Source of the DNA: Paenibacillus luteus
GTDB lineage: Bacteria > Bacillota > Bacilli > Paenibacillales > Paenibacillaceae
Length of the DNA stretch: 64,000 bases
Direction of reading: 5' to 3'
NCBI RefSeq assembly: GCF_006542765.1
Contig: NZ_SKCD01000055.1
Coordinates: forward strand, 62,001 to 126,000
Shown here: piece by piece, positions 17,245 to 25,100 of the stretch
Layout of the letters: the number at the start of each line of letters is the position of its first letter
Position numbering within the stretch: position 1 is the first letter of the stretch
Notes under the pieces: generated by a model
Databases searched by the model: none
Told to the model about the DNA's origin: nothing
What the model saw: the letters and a program-made list of their open reading frames with translations, nothing else
Translations under genes and position numbers: made by a program

Positions 17245-18135
17245 TTGGATTACTTTCAAGCGACTCAGAGATTCGTTGATTATATTGAAGATCATCTGGG
17301 CGAGGATATCGATATGGATGAAGCGGTGAGTAAATCCCATATTTCCAAGTTTCACTTTTACCGATTATTTAAAGCGATTGTGGGTATAACCGTTCACGAA
17401 TACATAAAAAGAAGAAAACTTAGTAAGGCGGCGGAGCATCTTCGCAAAACCAATGATGACGTCTTAATGACGGCTGTAAAGTATGGCTTTAATTCTCAAG
17501 AAGTATTTACACGTAATTTCAAAAAGCTATTTCATTATCCCCCGGCCAAGTTCCGAAGCATGAATGATGATAACTGGCGTTTAAGCAGGACGAATAAAAT
17601 TAATGTAGATGCTCTTAAGCTGAAAATAAAAAACTTTAGCGGAAAAGTCGTAGTACATGAGAATGTTGAGATCATCAAAGATTTAAGGCTGGTGGGCATT
17701 GAAAGAGTAACCAACGATAATAACAGCTTCACAGTGATTGAAGCCATGGAGCATTTTATACAAGAGGCTGAGCGAATACCCAACATGGTAAATGAAACCA
17801 TTTATCGTGTTTGTTATGATATGGATCAGTCAGAAGAGATTGTCCAATATAAAGAGTTAATTGCTGTGGAGGTTACTAATCACTCTAACTTGCCGTTAGG
17901 AATGACAGCGAAGTATATAGCATACACGAAGGTGGTTACCTATACCCATGAAGGTAGGTTATTTGCAGGTGAAGTAGAAAAAATTATTAATACCTATCAG
18001 TTCCTATATAGTTATCGTATCCCTTATTTGGCGTACGAACTAACCAACGAGTTATTGCTTGAAAGGTATGGCGCGGATTTTAAGGGCCCGTATCAAGAAG
18101 ACTCAAAAATGGAGATTTCTTTTTCAATTCGATAA
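17245..18135 (+). CDS. AraC-family regulator with GyrI-like effector domain
   Basis: About 296 residues. Start is probably TTG at 17245 (AAGAGGTG ends six bases before); GTG at 17236 overlaps the ribosome site. Residues about 1-105 are the AraC double helix-turn-helix (HISKFHFYRLFKAIVGITVHEYI, then DVLMTAVKYGFNSQEVFTRNFKKLFHYPPAKFR), placed at the N-terminus; residues about 135-295 are a GyrI/BmrR-like effector-binding domain. That order is known from Rob/SoxS-like regulators with small-molecule binding. Ligand unknown. The Ntn hydrolase 115 bases downstream is on the same strand and might be co-controlled. Confidence 0.88.
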   Translation: MDYFQATQRFVDYIEDHLGEDIDMDEAVSKSHISKFHFYRLFKAIVGITVHEYIKRRKLSKAAEHLRKTNDDVLMTAVKYGFNSQEVFTRNFKKLFHYPPAKFRSMNDDNWRLSRTNKINVDALKLKIKNFSGKVVVHENVEIIKDLRLVGIERVTNDNNSFTVIEAMEHFIQEAERIPNMVNETIYRVCYDMDQSEEIVQYKELIAVEVTNHSNLPLGMTAKYIAYTKVVTYTHEGRLFAGEVEKIINTYQFLYSYRIPYLAYELTNELLLERYGADFKGPYQEDSKMEISFSIR

Positions 18136-18250
18136 CACAAATAAAAGTAGCAATAAGAATCAAAAGATAAGATGAGCGTTCTGTTATTTTTAAGTTAACG
18201 AGAAGTTGGCTTGGAAATCTAGGGAGCTTATTTTATGGGAGGGATTTCTT

Positions 18251-19288
18251 ATGTGTACTACATTTACGCTTCAAAATAATGAATCCATTTTACTGGGACA
18301 AAATTATGATTTTTATTATGGCCATGGCTTAATTGTAGTAAGTAAGAGAGACCTGCTGAAGGAATCTCTTAAAGAAGAAGGCGAAAAAGGAGTAACATGG
18401 ACATCTAAATACGGAAGTGTTACCTTCACGCAGTTTGGACGTGAGTTACCGATGAGTGGAATGAACGAAAAAGGCTTGGCTATTGCTATGATGTATCATG
18501 AGGACGGGCAATATCCGGAAGAAGATAGCAGACCTGCACTAAATGAGCTGCAATGGATTCAATATCAGTTAGACCAGTATGCTTCGGTACAAGAAGTAGT
18601 CCATAATCTAGATAACATACGATTAGAAAAATCGATGTATGAGCTGCACTATATGGTTTCAGATGCTTCAGGACAAACCGCGATCATTGAATTTGTTGCT
18701 GGAAAGCCGCAGGTGATCAAGGATGCGCCGTATTTTGCAGTAACTAACACCAGCTTCGATAAGTCACTACAATATGCAGATCAATTCAAAGAAAGCTCTC
18801 TATTTAAGCTGTCGAAGCGAGTGAATTCTCTGGATCGTTTCACACTTGCCTATCGCATAGTTGAGAATAAGAGTCTACGGTATGCATCTTCGCGAATTCC
18901 GATCGAGGAGGTATTTGTTGTATTAGGAGAAGTATCGGTAAAGCCCTCTCTCGGAAGCATCTGGAGATGGGTTGGGCACAAGATTCCGCCTACCTTTACG
19001 TATTGGAGTATCGTATTTGATATGAAGAACTTAACGATTCAATATCGAGATTATCGCAATAAGGCCATACGCTCAATTGAACTAAAGAACTTTAACTTTT
19101 CTAAAGTTGAGCCCGTATTATCCTTGCAACTGGATAATCAACTAAGAGGTGGAATAGAGTCTGATTTCAAACCCTATACCGCCCAAGATAATGAACGAAT
19201 TATCCGATTAAGTTATAAACCAATTACCGATATTTTTCCGATAGAAGATCAGTTAGAACTAGCGAAATATCCCGATACATTTAAGTAA
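18251..19288 (+). CDS. Choloylglycine hydrolase / penicillin V acylase family Ntn hydrolase
   Basis: 345 residues from the ATG at 18251: this start places Cys at position 2, where removal of Met exposes the catalytic N-terminal nucleophile of this family, and GGGAGG lies just upstream; a longer frame to 18206 would block it. GQNYDF (D20) matches the conserved GRN-x-D region, though the usual Arg is Gln, which differs from bile-salt hydrolases. MSGMNEKGLAIAMMYH and AVTNTSFD carry further conserved positions. It cleaves a linear amide bond (penicillin V, bile salt or acyl-homoserine-type substrates); the real substrate is open. No signal peptide, so cytoplasmic. Confidence 0.85.
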   Translation: MCTTFTLQNNESILLGQNYDFYYGHGLIVVSKRDLLKESLKEEGEKGVTWTSKYGSVTFTQFGRELPMSGMNEKGLAIAMMYHEDGQYPEEDSRPALNELQWIQYQLDQYASVQEVVHNLDNIRLEKSMYELHYMVSDASGQTAIIEFVAGKPQVIKDAPYFAVTNTSFDKSLQYADQFKESSLFKLSKRVNSLDRFTLAYRIVENKSLRYASSRIPIEEVFVVLGEVSVKPSLGSIWRWVGHKIPPTFTYWSIVFDMKNLTIQYRDYRNKAIRSIELKNFNFSKVEPVLSLQLDNQLRGGIESDFKPYTAQDNERIIRLSYKPITDIFPIEDQLELAKYPDTFK

Positions 19289-19517
19289 GAGTGAATAAAG
19301 AATGGCAGTATCAAAAGGAATAAAGGGAGAGAGTGAAGAATTGTGGATTTGCTAAGCCACGCTTCGCCTCCACCATGAAAATCCACAACCTAATGAGGTT
19401 GTGGTATTTGCATTTCCTCGAGCTTGTATTGCGGAATCGTCATCTTGACAAACCGTCGTTGTAAAAAGATACTTATTCGAAGTGGAGATTGCTGGCATAG
19501 CGAGAGGAGGAGTAAGC
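19289..19517. other. Intergenic unit: GAATTGTGGATTTG, CGCCTCCACCATG and hairpin
   Basis: GAATTGTGGATTTG (19338-19351), TCGCCTCCACCATGAAAA (19364-19380 approximately) and a hairpin follow each other. TTGTGGATTT (19341-19350) is the perfect inverse of AAATCCACAA (19378-19387), so it could pair there and break the downstream hairpin CCACAACCT/AGGTTGTGG (19383-19404), an arrangement like an antiterminator and terminator. Same order occurs at 32312-32373 and, partly, at 13648-13718. Confidence 0.55.
19382..19410 (+). terminator. Hairpin, probable terminator after the Ntn hydrolase gene
   Basis: CCACAACCT (19383-19391) pairs with AGGTTGTGG (19396-19404), loop AATG. The T tail is poor (TATTTG), so termination may be weak. 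Confidence 0.6.
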
Positions 19518-21410
19518 ATGGATTGGGAAGCCCACATCGAACGGTGGAGCCGAAATGCCGTAAGATTGCTGGATATTCGACAATATCGCGTGGAGAGTGG
19601 AACGGTACCAGATCGCTATGTGGCGCAGGCGAGCTTTTTTGTAGTTACTACCCATGGAGAGGCGAGAGTGAGCCTGTCGGGAACGGCCCATCAAACTCGT
19701 TCATTTCACATTTTGCACGGAGGAGCGGGAGTGGAACTATCCTTTATGCCGATGGGAAACGACTTCGCTTTCTATTTGATTCTGTATAAAGCCGAATGCG
19801 TTTCGCCAGAGGATCGGGAGAGCTTTCAAATGTCGTATTCATTCACTCCTTATGCAATGCTGCCTTTGCAGGAAAAGTGCCAAGCGATGGATCGCCAGTG
19901 GAATCAAACAACCCCGCTAGACAAGCTGCAGGCACAGTCTGCCTTCCTTCCGTTTGTGTATGAGGTCATGCGACAAATGCGAACGTCAGCAACGGAAAAC
20001 AGTAGACGGAACGTGGTAACTGAAGCCATTCACTATATACATGAGCATTACAGGAAGTCGATTACAGCCGAGGAATTAGCCGGATTTTACAACTGCAGCG
20101 CGAGCTATTTGTCTCGCTTGTTCAAAAACCAGATAGGGGTAGGCCCGATTGAATACCTCATTCATGTGCGCATCCACAAGTCAAAACAGCTCCTGCTGAA
20201 ATCGGAGGCGCGTATTCAGGAAATAGCGAGCAGTGTAGGCTATGCGGATGTCTATTATTTCAGTCGTTTGTTCAAGAAGCATATAGGCTCCTCTCCGCTT
20301 CAGTTCCGGGAGGACAATCGGCCGACTGTTCAGTATAATCCATTAGGACTGTTAAAATCGTCTATTGTATCTCCAAAGCTTGTTTCCCATAATGAGAATG
20401 AGAGTTATTATCAGTACAATGGGGAAGGGGACACATCGATGTTCAGATTTTCAAGACCAACGTTCGGAGCAATAATGCTTTTATGCACAGCTTTGCTTCT
20501 GAGCGCATGCCAGGCAAGCAACAAGACAGGGGCACCGGTATCCTCGCCTGCTCCAACAGAGACCACTGCGGCAAACACAGCTGCGGAAACGCGTATTTAC
20601 GAGCATTTGAAAGGTCAAACGGAAATTCCTGTGAAGCCTCAGCGTGTAGTTACCCTTTTTCATTTGGGAGAACTGCTGACGCTTTGCGTGAAGCCGGTAG
20701 GTGCAACTAGCTTTATTCTGAAAAACCCGCTGCTAAGCGATGTTTCTGATATTGCAGATGTTGGGGTTCCGCCTGATGCGGAGAAGATTCTGTCACTGGA
20801 GCCTGACCTCATTATTACAACAGGACCATTTGCCGAGGTAGTTGAAGGCGGGTACGAAGCGCTAAGCAAAATCGCACCAACCATTATTGTGGAGCAATAC
20901 AATGATCCAATCAAGGATGTTGAAATGTTTGGCGATATTCTTGGCAAGGAAGAGGAAGCGAAGCGGTGGAATGAGGCGTTTGCAACAAAAATAGCCGATT
21001 ACAGGGAGAAGATTAGCCCGTTCATTGGGGCCGATGAAACCTTCTCGATTTTGAATGTTCGTCCCGATGCGCTTTATGTTTATGGTGATACCAACATGGG
21101 AGGCAATATTATCTACAAATATCTGGGTTTGAAGCCCACAGAAAAAGTAGAGACTGACGTTATTAATGGAGAAACATGGGAGATATCTACAGAAGTAATC
21201 CCTGATTTTATAGGGGATCGCTTATTCCTAGCTGTGAATAAAGGGTCAGAGGAAAAGCTGAAGGAAGTGGAAAAGCTTATTCAGCATTCTCCAGCAGGAA
21301 AAGCAGGAAGAGTCTACAAAGTTGATTTCGATCAATTTCTTCCCAGTGACCCGATTTCTGTAGAAAAGCAGTTGGATATTATCGTTAATATGTTGGTTGA
21401 AAGCGATTAG
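19518..21410 (+). CDS. AraC regulator fused in frame to an iron-siderophore binding lipoprotein
   Basis: One uninterrupted frame of 630 residues; start ATG 19518 with GAGGAGGAG just upstream. Residues about 1-150: cupin-like sensor part; about 165-275: AraC double helix-turn-helix (HYRKSITAEELAGFYNCSAS, IASSVGYADVYYFSRLFKKHIGSSPLQFRED). Residues 308-630 form a complete lipoprotein: Met308, a hydrophobic stretch, lipobox LLSAC, a Ser/Thr/Ala linker and a FeuA/FecB-type binding domain (VKPQRVVTLFHLGELL, LEPDLIITTGPF). The AraC part should be cytoplasmic and the rest exported, so a single chain makes little sense. Between them lie a promoter, Fur box, ribosome site and ATG (20365-20441), so the binding protein is probably made from its own start. 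The AraC stop codon seems to have been lost. Confidence 0.85.
   Translation: MDWEAHIERWSRNAVRLLDIRQYRVESGTVPDRYVAQASFFVVTTHGEARVSLSGTAHQTRSFHILHGGAGVELSFMPMGNDFAFYLILYKAECVSPEDRESFQMSYSFTPYAMLPLQEKCQAMDRQWNQTTPLDKLQAQSAFLPFVYEVMRQMRTSATENSRRNVVTEAIHYIHEHYRKSITAEELAGFYNCSASYLSRLFKNQIGVGPIEYLIHVRIHKSKQLLLKSEARIQEIASSVGYADVYYFSRLFKKHIGSSPLQFREDNRPTVQYNPLGLLKSSIVSPKLVSHNENESYYQYNGEGDTSMFRFSRPTFGAIMLLCTALLLSACQASNKTGAPVSSPAPTETTAANTAAETRIYEHLKGQTEIPVKPQRVVTLFHLGELLTLCVKPVGATSFILKNPLLSDVSDIADVGVPPDAEKILSLEPDLIITTGPFAEVVEGGYEALSKIAPTIIVEQYNDPIKDVEMFGDILGKEEEAKRWNEAFATKIADYREKISPFIGADETFSILNVRPDALYVYGDTNMGGNIIYKYLGLKPTEKVETDVINGETWEISTEVIPDFIGDRLFLAVNKGSEEKLKEVEKLIQHSPAGKAGRVYKVDFDQFLPSDPISVEKQLDIIVNMLVESD
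20365..20412 (+). promoter_or_regulatory. Internal promoter with Fur box for the siderophore lipoprotein
   Basis: TTGTAT (20365-20370), a 17-base spacer and CATAAT (20388-20393) form a sigma-A promoter. The next base begins GAGAATGAGAGTTATTATC (20394-20412), matching 15 of 19 positions of the Fur consensus GATAATGATAATCATTATC. It ends 27 bases before the internal ATG. It lies inside the long open frame and would repress the lipoprotein when iron is plentiful. Confidence 0.75.
20439..21410 (+). CDS. Iron-siderophore ABC transporter substrate-binding lipoprotein (internal start)
   Basis: Alternative and probably the true product of the 3' half of the fused frame: ATG 20439 with GGGGAAGGGG (20421-20430) eight bases upstream, 323 residues. 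N-terminal hydrophobic helix and lipobox LLSAC give a Cys-anchored membrane lipoprotein; a linker rich in Ser, Ala, Thr and Pro leads to a two-lobed class III binding fold of the FeuA/FhuD type. It should capture a ferric siderophore outside the membrane. No permease or ATPase gene lies nearby, so it must use a transporter encoded elsewhere. Confidence 0.75.
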   Translation: MFRFSRPTFGAIMLLCTALLLSACQASNKTGAPVSSPAPTETTAANTAAETRIYEHLKGQTEIPVKPQRVVTLFHLGELLTLCVKPVGATSFILKNPLLSDVSDIADVGVPPDAEKILSLEPDLIITTGPFAEVVEGGYEALSKIAPTIIVEQYNDPIKDVEMFGDILGKEEEAKRWNEAFATKIADYREKISPFIGADETFSILNVRPDALYVYGDTNMGGNIIYKYLGLKPTEKVETDVINGETWEISTEVIPDFIGDRLFLAVNKGSEEKLKEVEKLIQHSPAGKAGRVYKVDFDQFLPSDPISVEKQLDIIVNMLVESD

Positions 21411-21501
21411 TAATAAACGCTTATTTGACTCTAATTCGATGAAAGTCGCATACGATATGGTTTAAATGGAGCGGTTGGCAGGATTATTTATAGTAGTAAG
21501 G

Positions 21502-21534
21502 AAACCCCAGACCTTCGTTAGGTCGGGGTTTTCT
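21502..21534 (+). terminator. Terminator after the AraC/lipoprotein gene
   Basis: AAACCCC-GACCT (bulged A) pairs with AGGTCGGGGTTT across 21502-21532, loop TTCGTT, followed by CTTTTT. Lies about 90 bases after the stop at 21410. Confidence 0.85.
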
Positions 21535-21826
21535 TTTTCGGTCATAAAACTATGTATTAATGGATTCGCTGACCGGTCATCCATAACATTTCGTTCACTT
21601 CTTCACAATAACTAACGATTGCGCTCCGTTCTTAAATGGGTTATTCTTCAATGAGCGCCCCGTTTGTGCTGCGTAATTACATAATGACGGTGGTAGAATC
21701 GAGCAAGTATGGGATTGATTAGGAGGGGAAGATTGGTATACATATGCCGTTTTTTGATAGGTTTGTTTCTTCCCGTTTCGGAAGTTTAGTCTTAAATCGG
21801 TAGTATGACACTATAACTTCATAATA
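21535..21826. other. Stretch between terminator and riboswitch
   Basis: No gene seen. It must contain the promoter of the riboswitch transcript; CATAAT at about 21820-21825 and TATAAC at 21812-21817 are possible -10 boxes, without a clear -35. Confidence 0.4.
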
Positions 21827-21830
21827 CTTA

Positions 21831-21990
21831 GGTAAATGGTGCTGTGTGAACACAGCTTAAAATGGAAGATCAGTGCAAATCTGACGCGGTCCCGCCACTG
21901 TAATGCTGAGTATGCTAACGTGTTTCCACTGTATTCTATACGGGAAGGAGTTAGCCATACGATGAAGCAAAGCCAGGATACATGCCATTT
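21831..21990 (+). promoter_or_regulatory. Cobalamin (B12) riboswitch
   Basis: The conserved core of the cobalamin riboswitch is present in order: GGTGCTGTG near 21838, AGATCAGTGCAAATCTGACGC (split; 21868-21887), CGGTCCCGCCACTGTAATG (21887-21905) and the B12-box-like end AAGCCAGGATACATGCC (21970-21986). A terminator hairpin follows at 22079-22116 and the large secreted protein gene starts at 22157, so binding of adenosyl- or other cobalamin should end transcription before the gene. Some closing-helix sequence continues to about 22030. Confidence 0.93.
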
Positions 21991-22078
21991 GCTTTTTCTG
22001 CGACTTCACGAGGATGAAAGGAGAGATGTTTAACTGTGCATTTATTTGGGCATTGCTGTGTCCTTATGTCCGTTTGTC

Positions 22079-22116
22079 AAACACCTTTCACAATGACTAG
22101 TGAGAGGTGTTTTTTT
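22079..22116 (+). terminator. Riboswitch-controlled terminator
   Basis: AAACACCTTTCAC (22079-22091) pairs with GTGAGAGGTGTTT (22100-22112) with one G-U, then more T. It lies between the riboswitch and the gene, as expected for an OFF switch. Confidence 0.88.
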
Positions 22117-22156
22117 GTTTTGCCAAAATAGATAAGAATAAAGGAGATGGATCAAT

Positions 22157-25100
22157 TTGTTGCGAAAAACAAGCGAAAAATGTTTGGCATTAAGCTTAGC
22201 ATTACTAATGATTTTTTCATTGTTCAGCCCAATAGCTGCGATGGCAGCGGGGGATGTTTCAGATGCTAAGGGTATAAAGGGGTATGCGACGGTATCTGTT
22301 GAGAAATTCACATTAGGACAAGGCTATATTATTGAGCCGGTTCGTGTTCCTTTCCACGAAGGAGACAATGTGGCAGCCGTTATTTCAGAGCTGTTGGGAG
22401 AAAATCACTACAGGTATAGCGGTAGTGTAGCTGATGGTTTCTATTTAGCCGCTATACATGATCCGGGCGCCGGAGAAGTCGATATTCCCTCTTATATTTT
22501 GCAAGCCATCGGAGGAAAAGGGGAGATTGGTGATCGGACGAACGCGGATTGGTTAGGCGAATTTGATTACTCTAACCAATCGGGATGGATGTACGCGGTC
22601 AATAATAAATTTCCGAATGTGGGATCTTCGGCAACCTATATTAAAAATGGCGATGTTATTCGTTGGCAATTCACGGTCTACGGGTTAGGGGATGACTTAG
22701 GAAGTAGTGGTTTACTTATTAATCCTGCCAACAAGGACGCATTAACTGAAAAAGTAGCAGAGATTAACAGCCGTGTTGATAAACTAGAAATTCTTGCCGA
22801 TGATGCCGTTCGATTCGCATACGATAATGCTTATGATGCGCTCACGGATATGGAAAGCAGCCAGACTATCGTTGATGATGTGCTGGAGGATTTGGTTGAA
22901 GCCTTGGATGAAGGCCATGAGCTGAATACGGCTAAATTGGAAGCGTCCATAAAAGATGCAGAATTAAACAAAGCATCCGTGAAGATTAGTAAAGACGGTT
23001 CGGATGTAAGCATCACCGACTATTGGGTTGTCGAAGCAGAGCTTGACGCATTGGTCAAAGTGATTGTATCAGCCCAGCAGTTAGTCACTGATTTGAATGC
23101 GAATCAAGAAGAAGTGGATGCAAAGGCATTAGCACTCGATCAAGCTCAAACGGCCTTCAATGAAGCGAAAAAACCAGGTTTATGGGAAGAAGTTATTCAG
23201 CCTGAATTTAATGTTACGTTTACGGTAGCACCTAAAACAACTAAATTAGAGATCTATAATGCCAAAGATCAGCTCGTGAATATCGGCGAGGGTGAAGAGG
23301 GCACTTATAAAATATATAAAGCTTCTTTGCCTGCTGGCGCCTATAGCTACAAGGGGATTGACGCTAGCGGGAACAGTATTGGAGGAGGCAAGTTAAAGGT
23401 AACGACGGAGCCTGACCAATCCTTTGGATTCCGTCAATTGAACCTTAAAGCAACCAATGCGGGATGGAACGCGGATGTAGATTATACGGTAAGGATCGGT
23501 CAGGACAGTCCAAGCGACACGTCTCTAACTTTGGGAACGATGACGGCTGCGGGTCAATATCCAGTCCTCGTACTTGCGGGCAATACGTATTTTTACTCTT
23601 TTGAGCCAAGCAAAGCGCGTGAAGGTGAAGAATATATTGCACTTAGCAACAGTGTTACGGTCACGTTAGCAGCTCAAGCACAAGCGATTACTGGAGCCAT
23701 TCCTTTATCGCGAATCATTACTTTTACGGTGCCTGAGGAAGCATCATTGTTCGTAGGTCGAAAAATCAAACATTTTGTTTCGTTTGAAAAAATTCAACCT
23801 CTGGAAACGAAAATTCAAGACGGTAAGCGAGTATCTAGCTACAAATTGATGAATAGCCAGGAATATAACTATCGGGTTAGCCAAACTGGCAAGCTGACGA
23901 ACACAGGAACGTTTAGAGCGAATGAAGCGAATGCAGCAATAGAGATTACGGAACAACAATTAAATGTTCTTTCGCCTAATTCGATTTTAAACCGGGGAAC
24001 TTATCTGGAAGGGAATATTTATCTCAATATCAATGAACAAAATCACTTAAAGCTGGCAGCGCCGGGCTCTGAATACAAATTGTTAACGTTACGGAGCTGG
24101 CAGGCCTTAATTGAAGGTATCAGCAATTACTTCTTTGAACCTGATTTTCATTATGAAATTATTTCCGGCGACGATGTCATTGCTATTGCAGAAGGCGAGC
24201 CGGGCAGCTATTCAACGATCCGCGCGAAAGCGAACGGAACGGCGATTGTTAAGGTAACTTATGATGCTCTTAAGGTAAATGGATCTGCATATATTACAGC
24301 TGCAAACGATGCTTTTAGCGCAATTTGGCCGGAAAATGTCGGCTTGTTTGTTGTCACGGTAGGTCAAGGCGATACTGGTATTGTAACGGGTATCGAAAGC
24401 AATAAGGCACGCAACCAAAAGGCCAATGAGGGCAAGATGGGCAATCAAGTCATGAATCTTCAAAACGGCGCGTTCGATGCGGATATCGATAGCGTGTACT
24501 TCGTGGATACAGAGCCCGGAGCTACCTATACGTTTAACCCTTCTGCAGACAGTGAAGTCAGTATTCTTCGACCTGATATTAATCATGCAGCTGGAACTGT
24601 ATCTTATGGAGACGGTACTTTCTCCGCAGAAAACGTAACAAAACATTCTGACGGATCGTTCAGTGTACTGCTGACGGAAGGCCGCAATATAGTTAAGGTG
24701 GAACGAGCTGGAAAGGCCGAATACCAGGTCATGACCGCAAGGCCGCTGAGCGTGACTATCGAAAATGTAACTCATCCGTCAGAAGAAGTTGGCCCGGGAG
24801 ATCAAGTCAAGGTTGTATTCCAAGGGCTATCGTTCCCAGCTAACAAGCTAGCGGGTATTTATAATTTCAATGCACAGCTAAACTTTTTTGCAGGATCAAA
24901 TCGGACACTAATTACCAATGCAGCTAAACAATACAACATTACGACGCAAGGCAATAGTGTGGAGTTCAAGGTGCCGCAGGATTTGGAAGGCGGTTATATT
25001 CTAAAAGACGGACATCTTAAGTTAGGCTTTTTCGGCAGTCCTATTGGGGATCATCGTAATATTAATCCGTTAGTAGGGGCTAACCCTAATTTCACGGCGT

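Noticed and set aside
19338-19410. T-box leader
   Set aside because: Hairpins and alternative pairing exist, but there is no TGGNACC T-box, no specifier stem-loop, and the downstream gene is a regulator more than 100 bases away.
20439-21410. B12-binding (BtuF-type) role for the lipoprotein because of the riboswitch nearby
   Set aside because: The promoter has a Fur box, not a riboswitch, and a terminator separates it from the riboswitch; the AraC partner matches siderophore loci.
24212-24775. 187-codon open frame on the minus strand inside the transcobalamin-like gene
   Set aside because: Fully antiparallel to a well-supported gene; Cys- and Ser-rich composition typical of shadow frames; no ribosome site.
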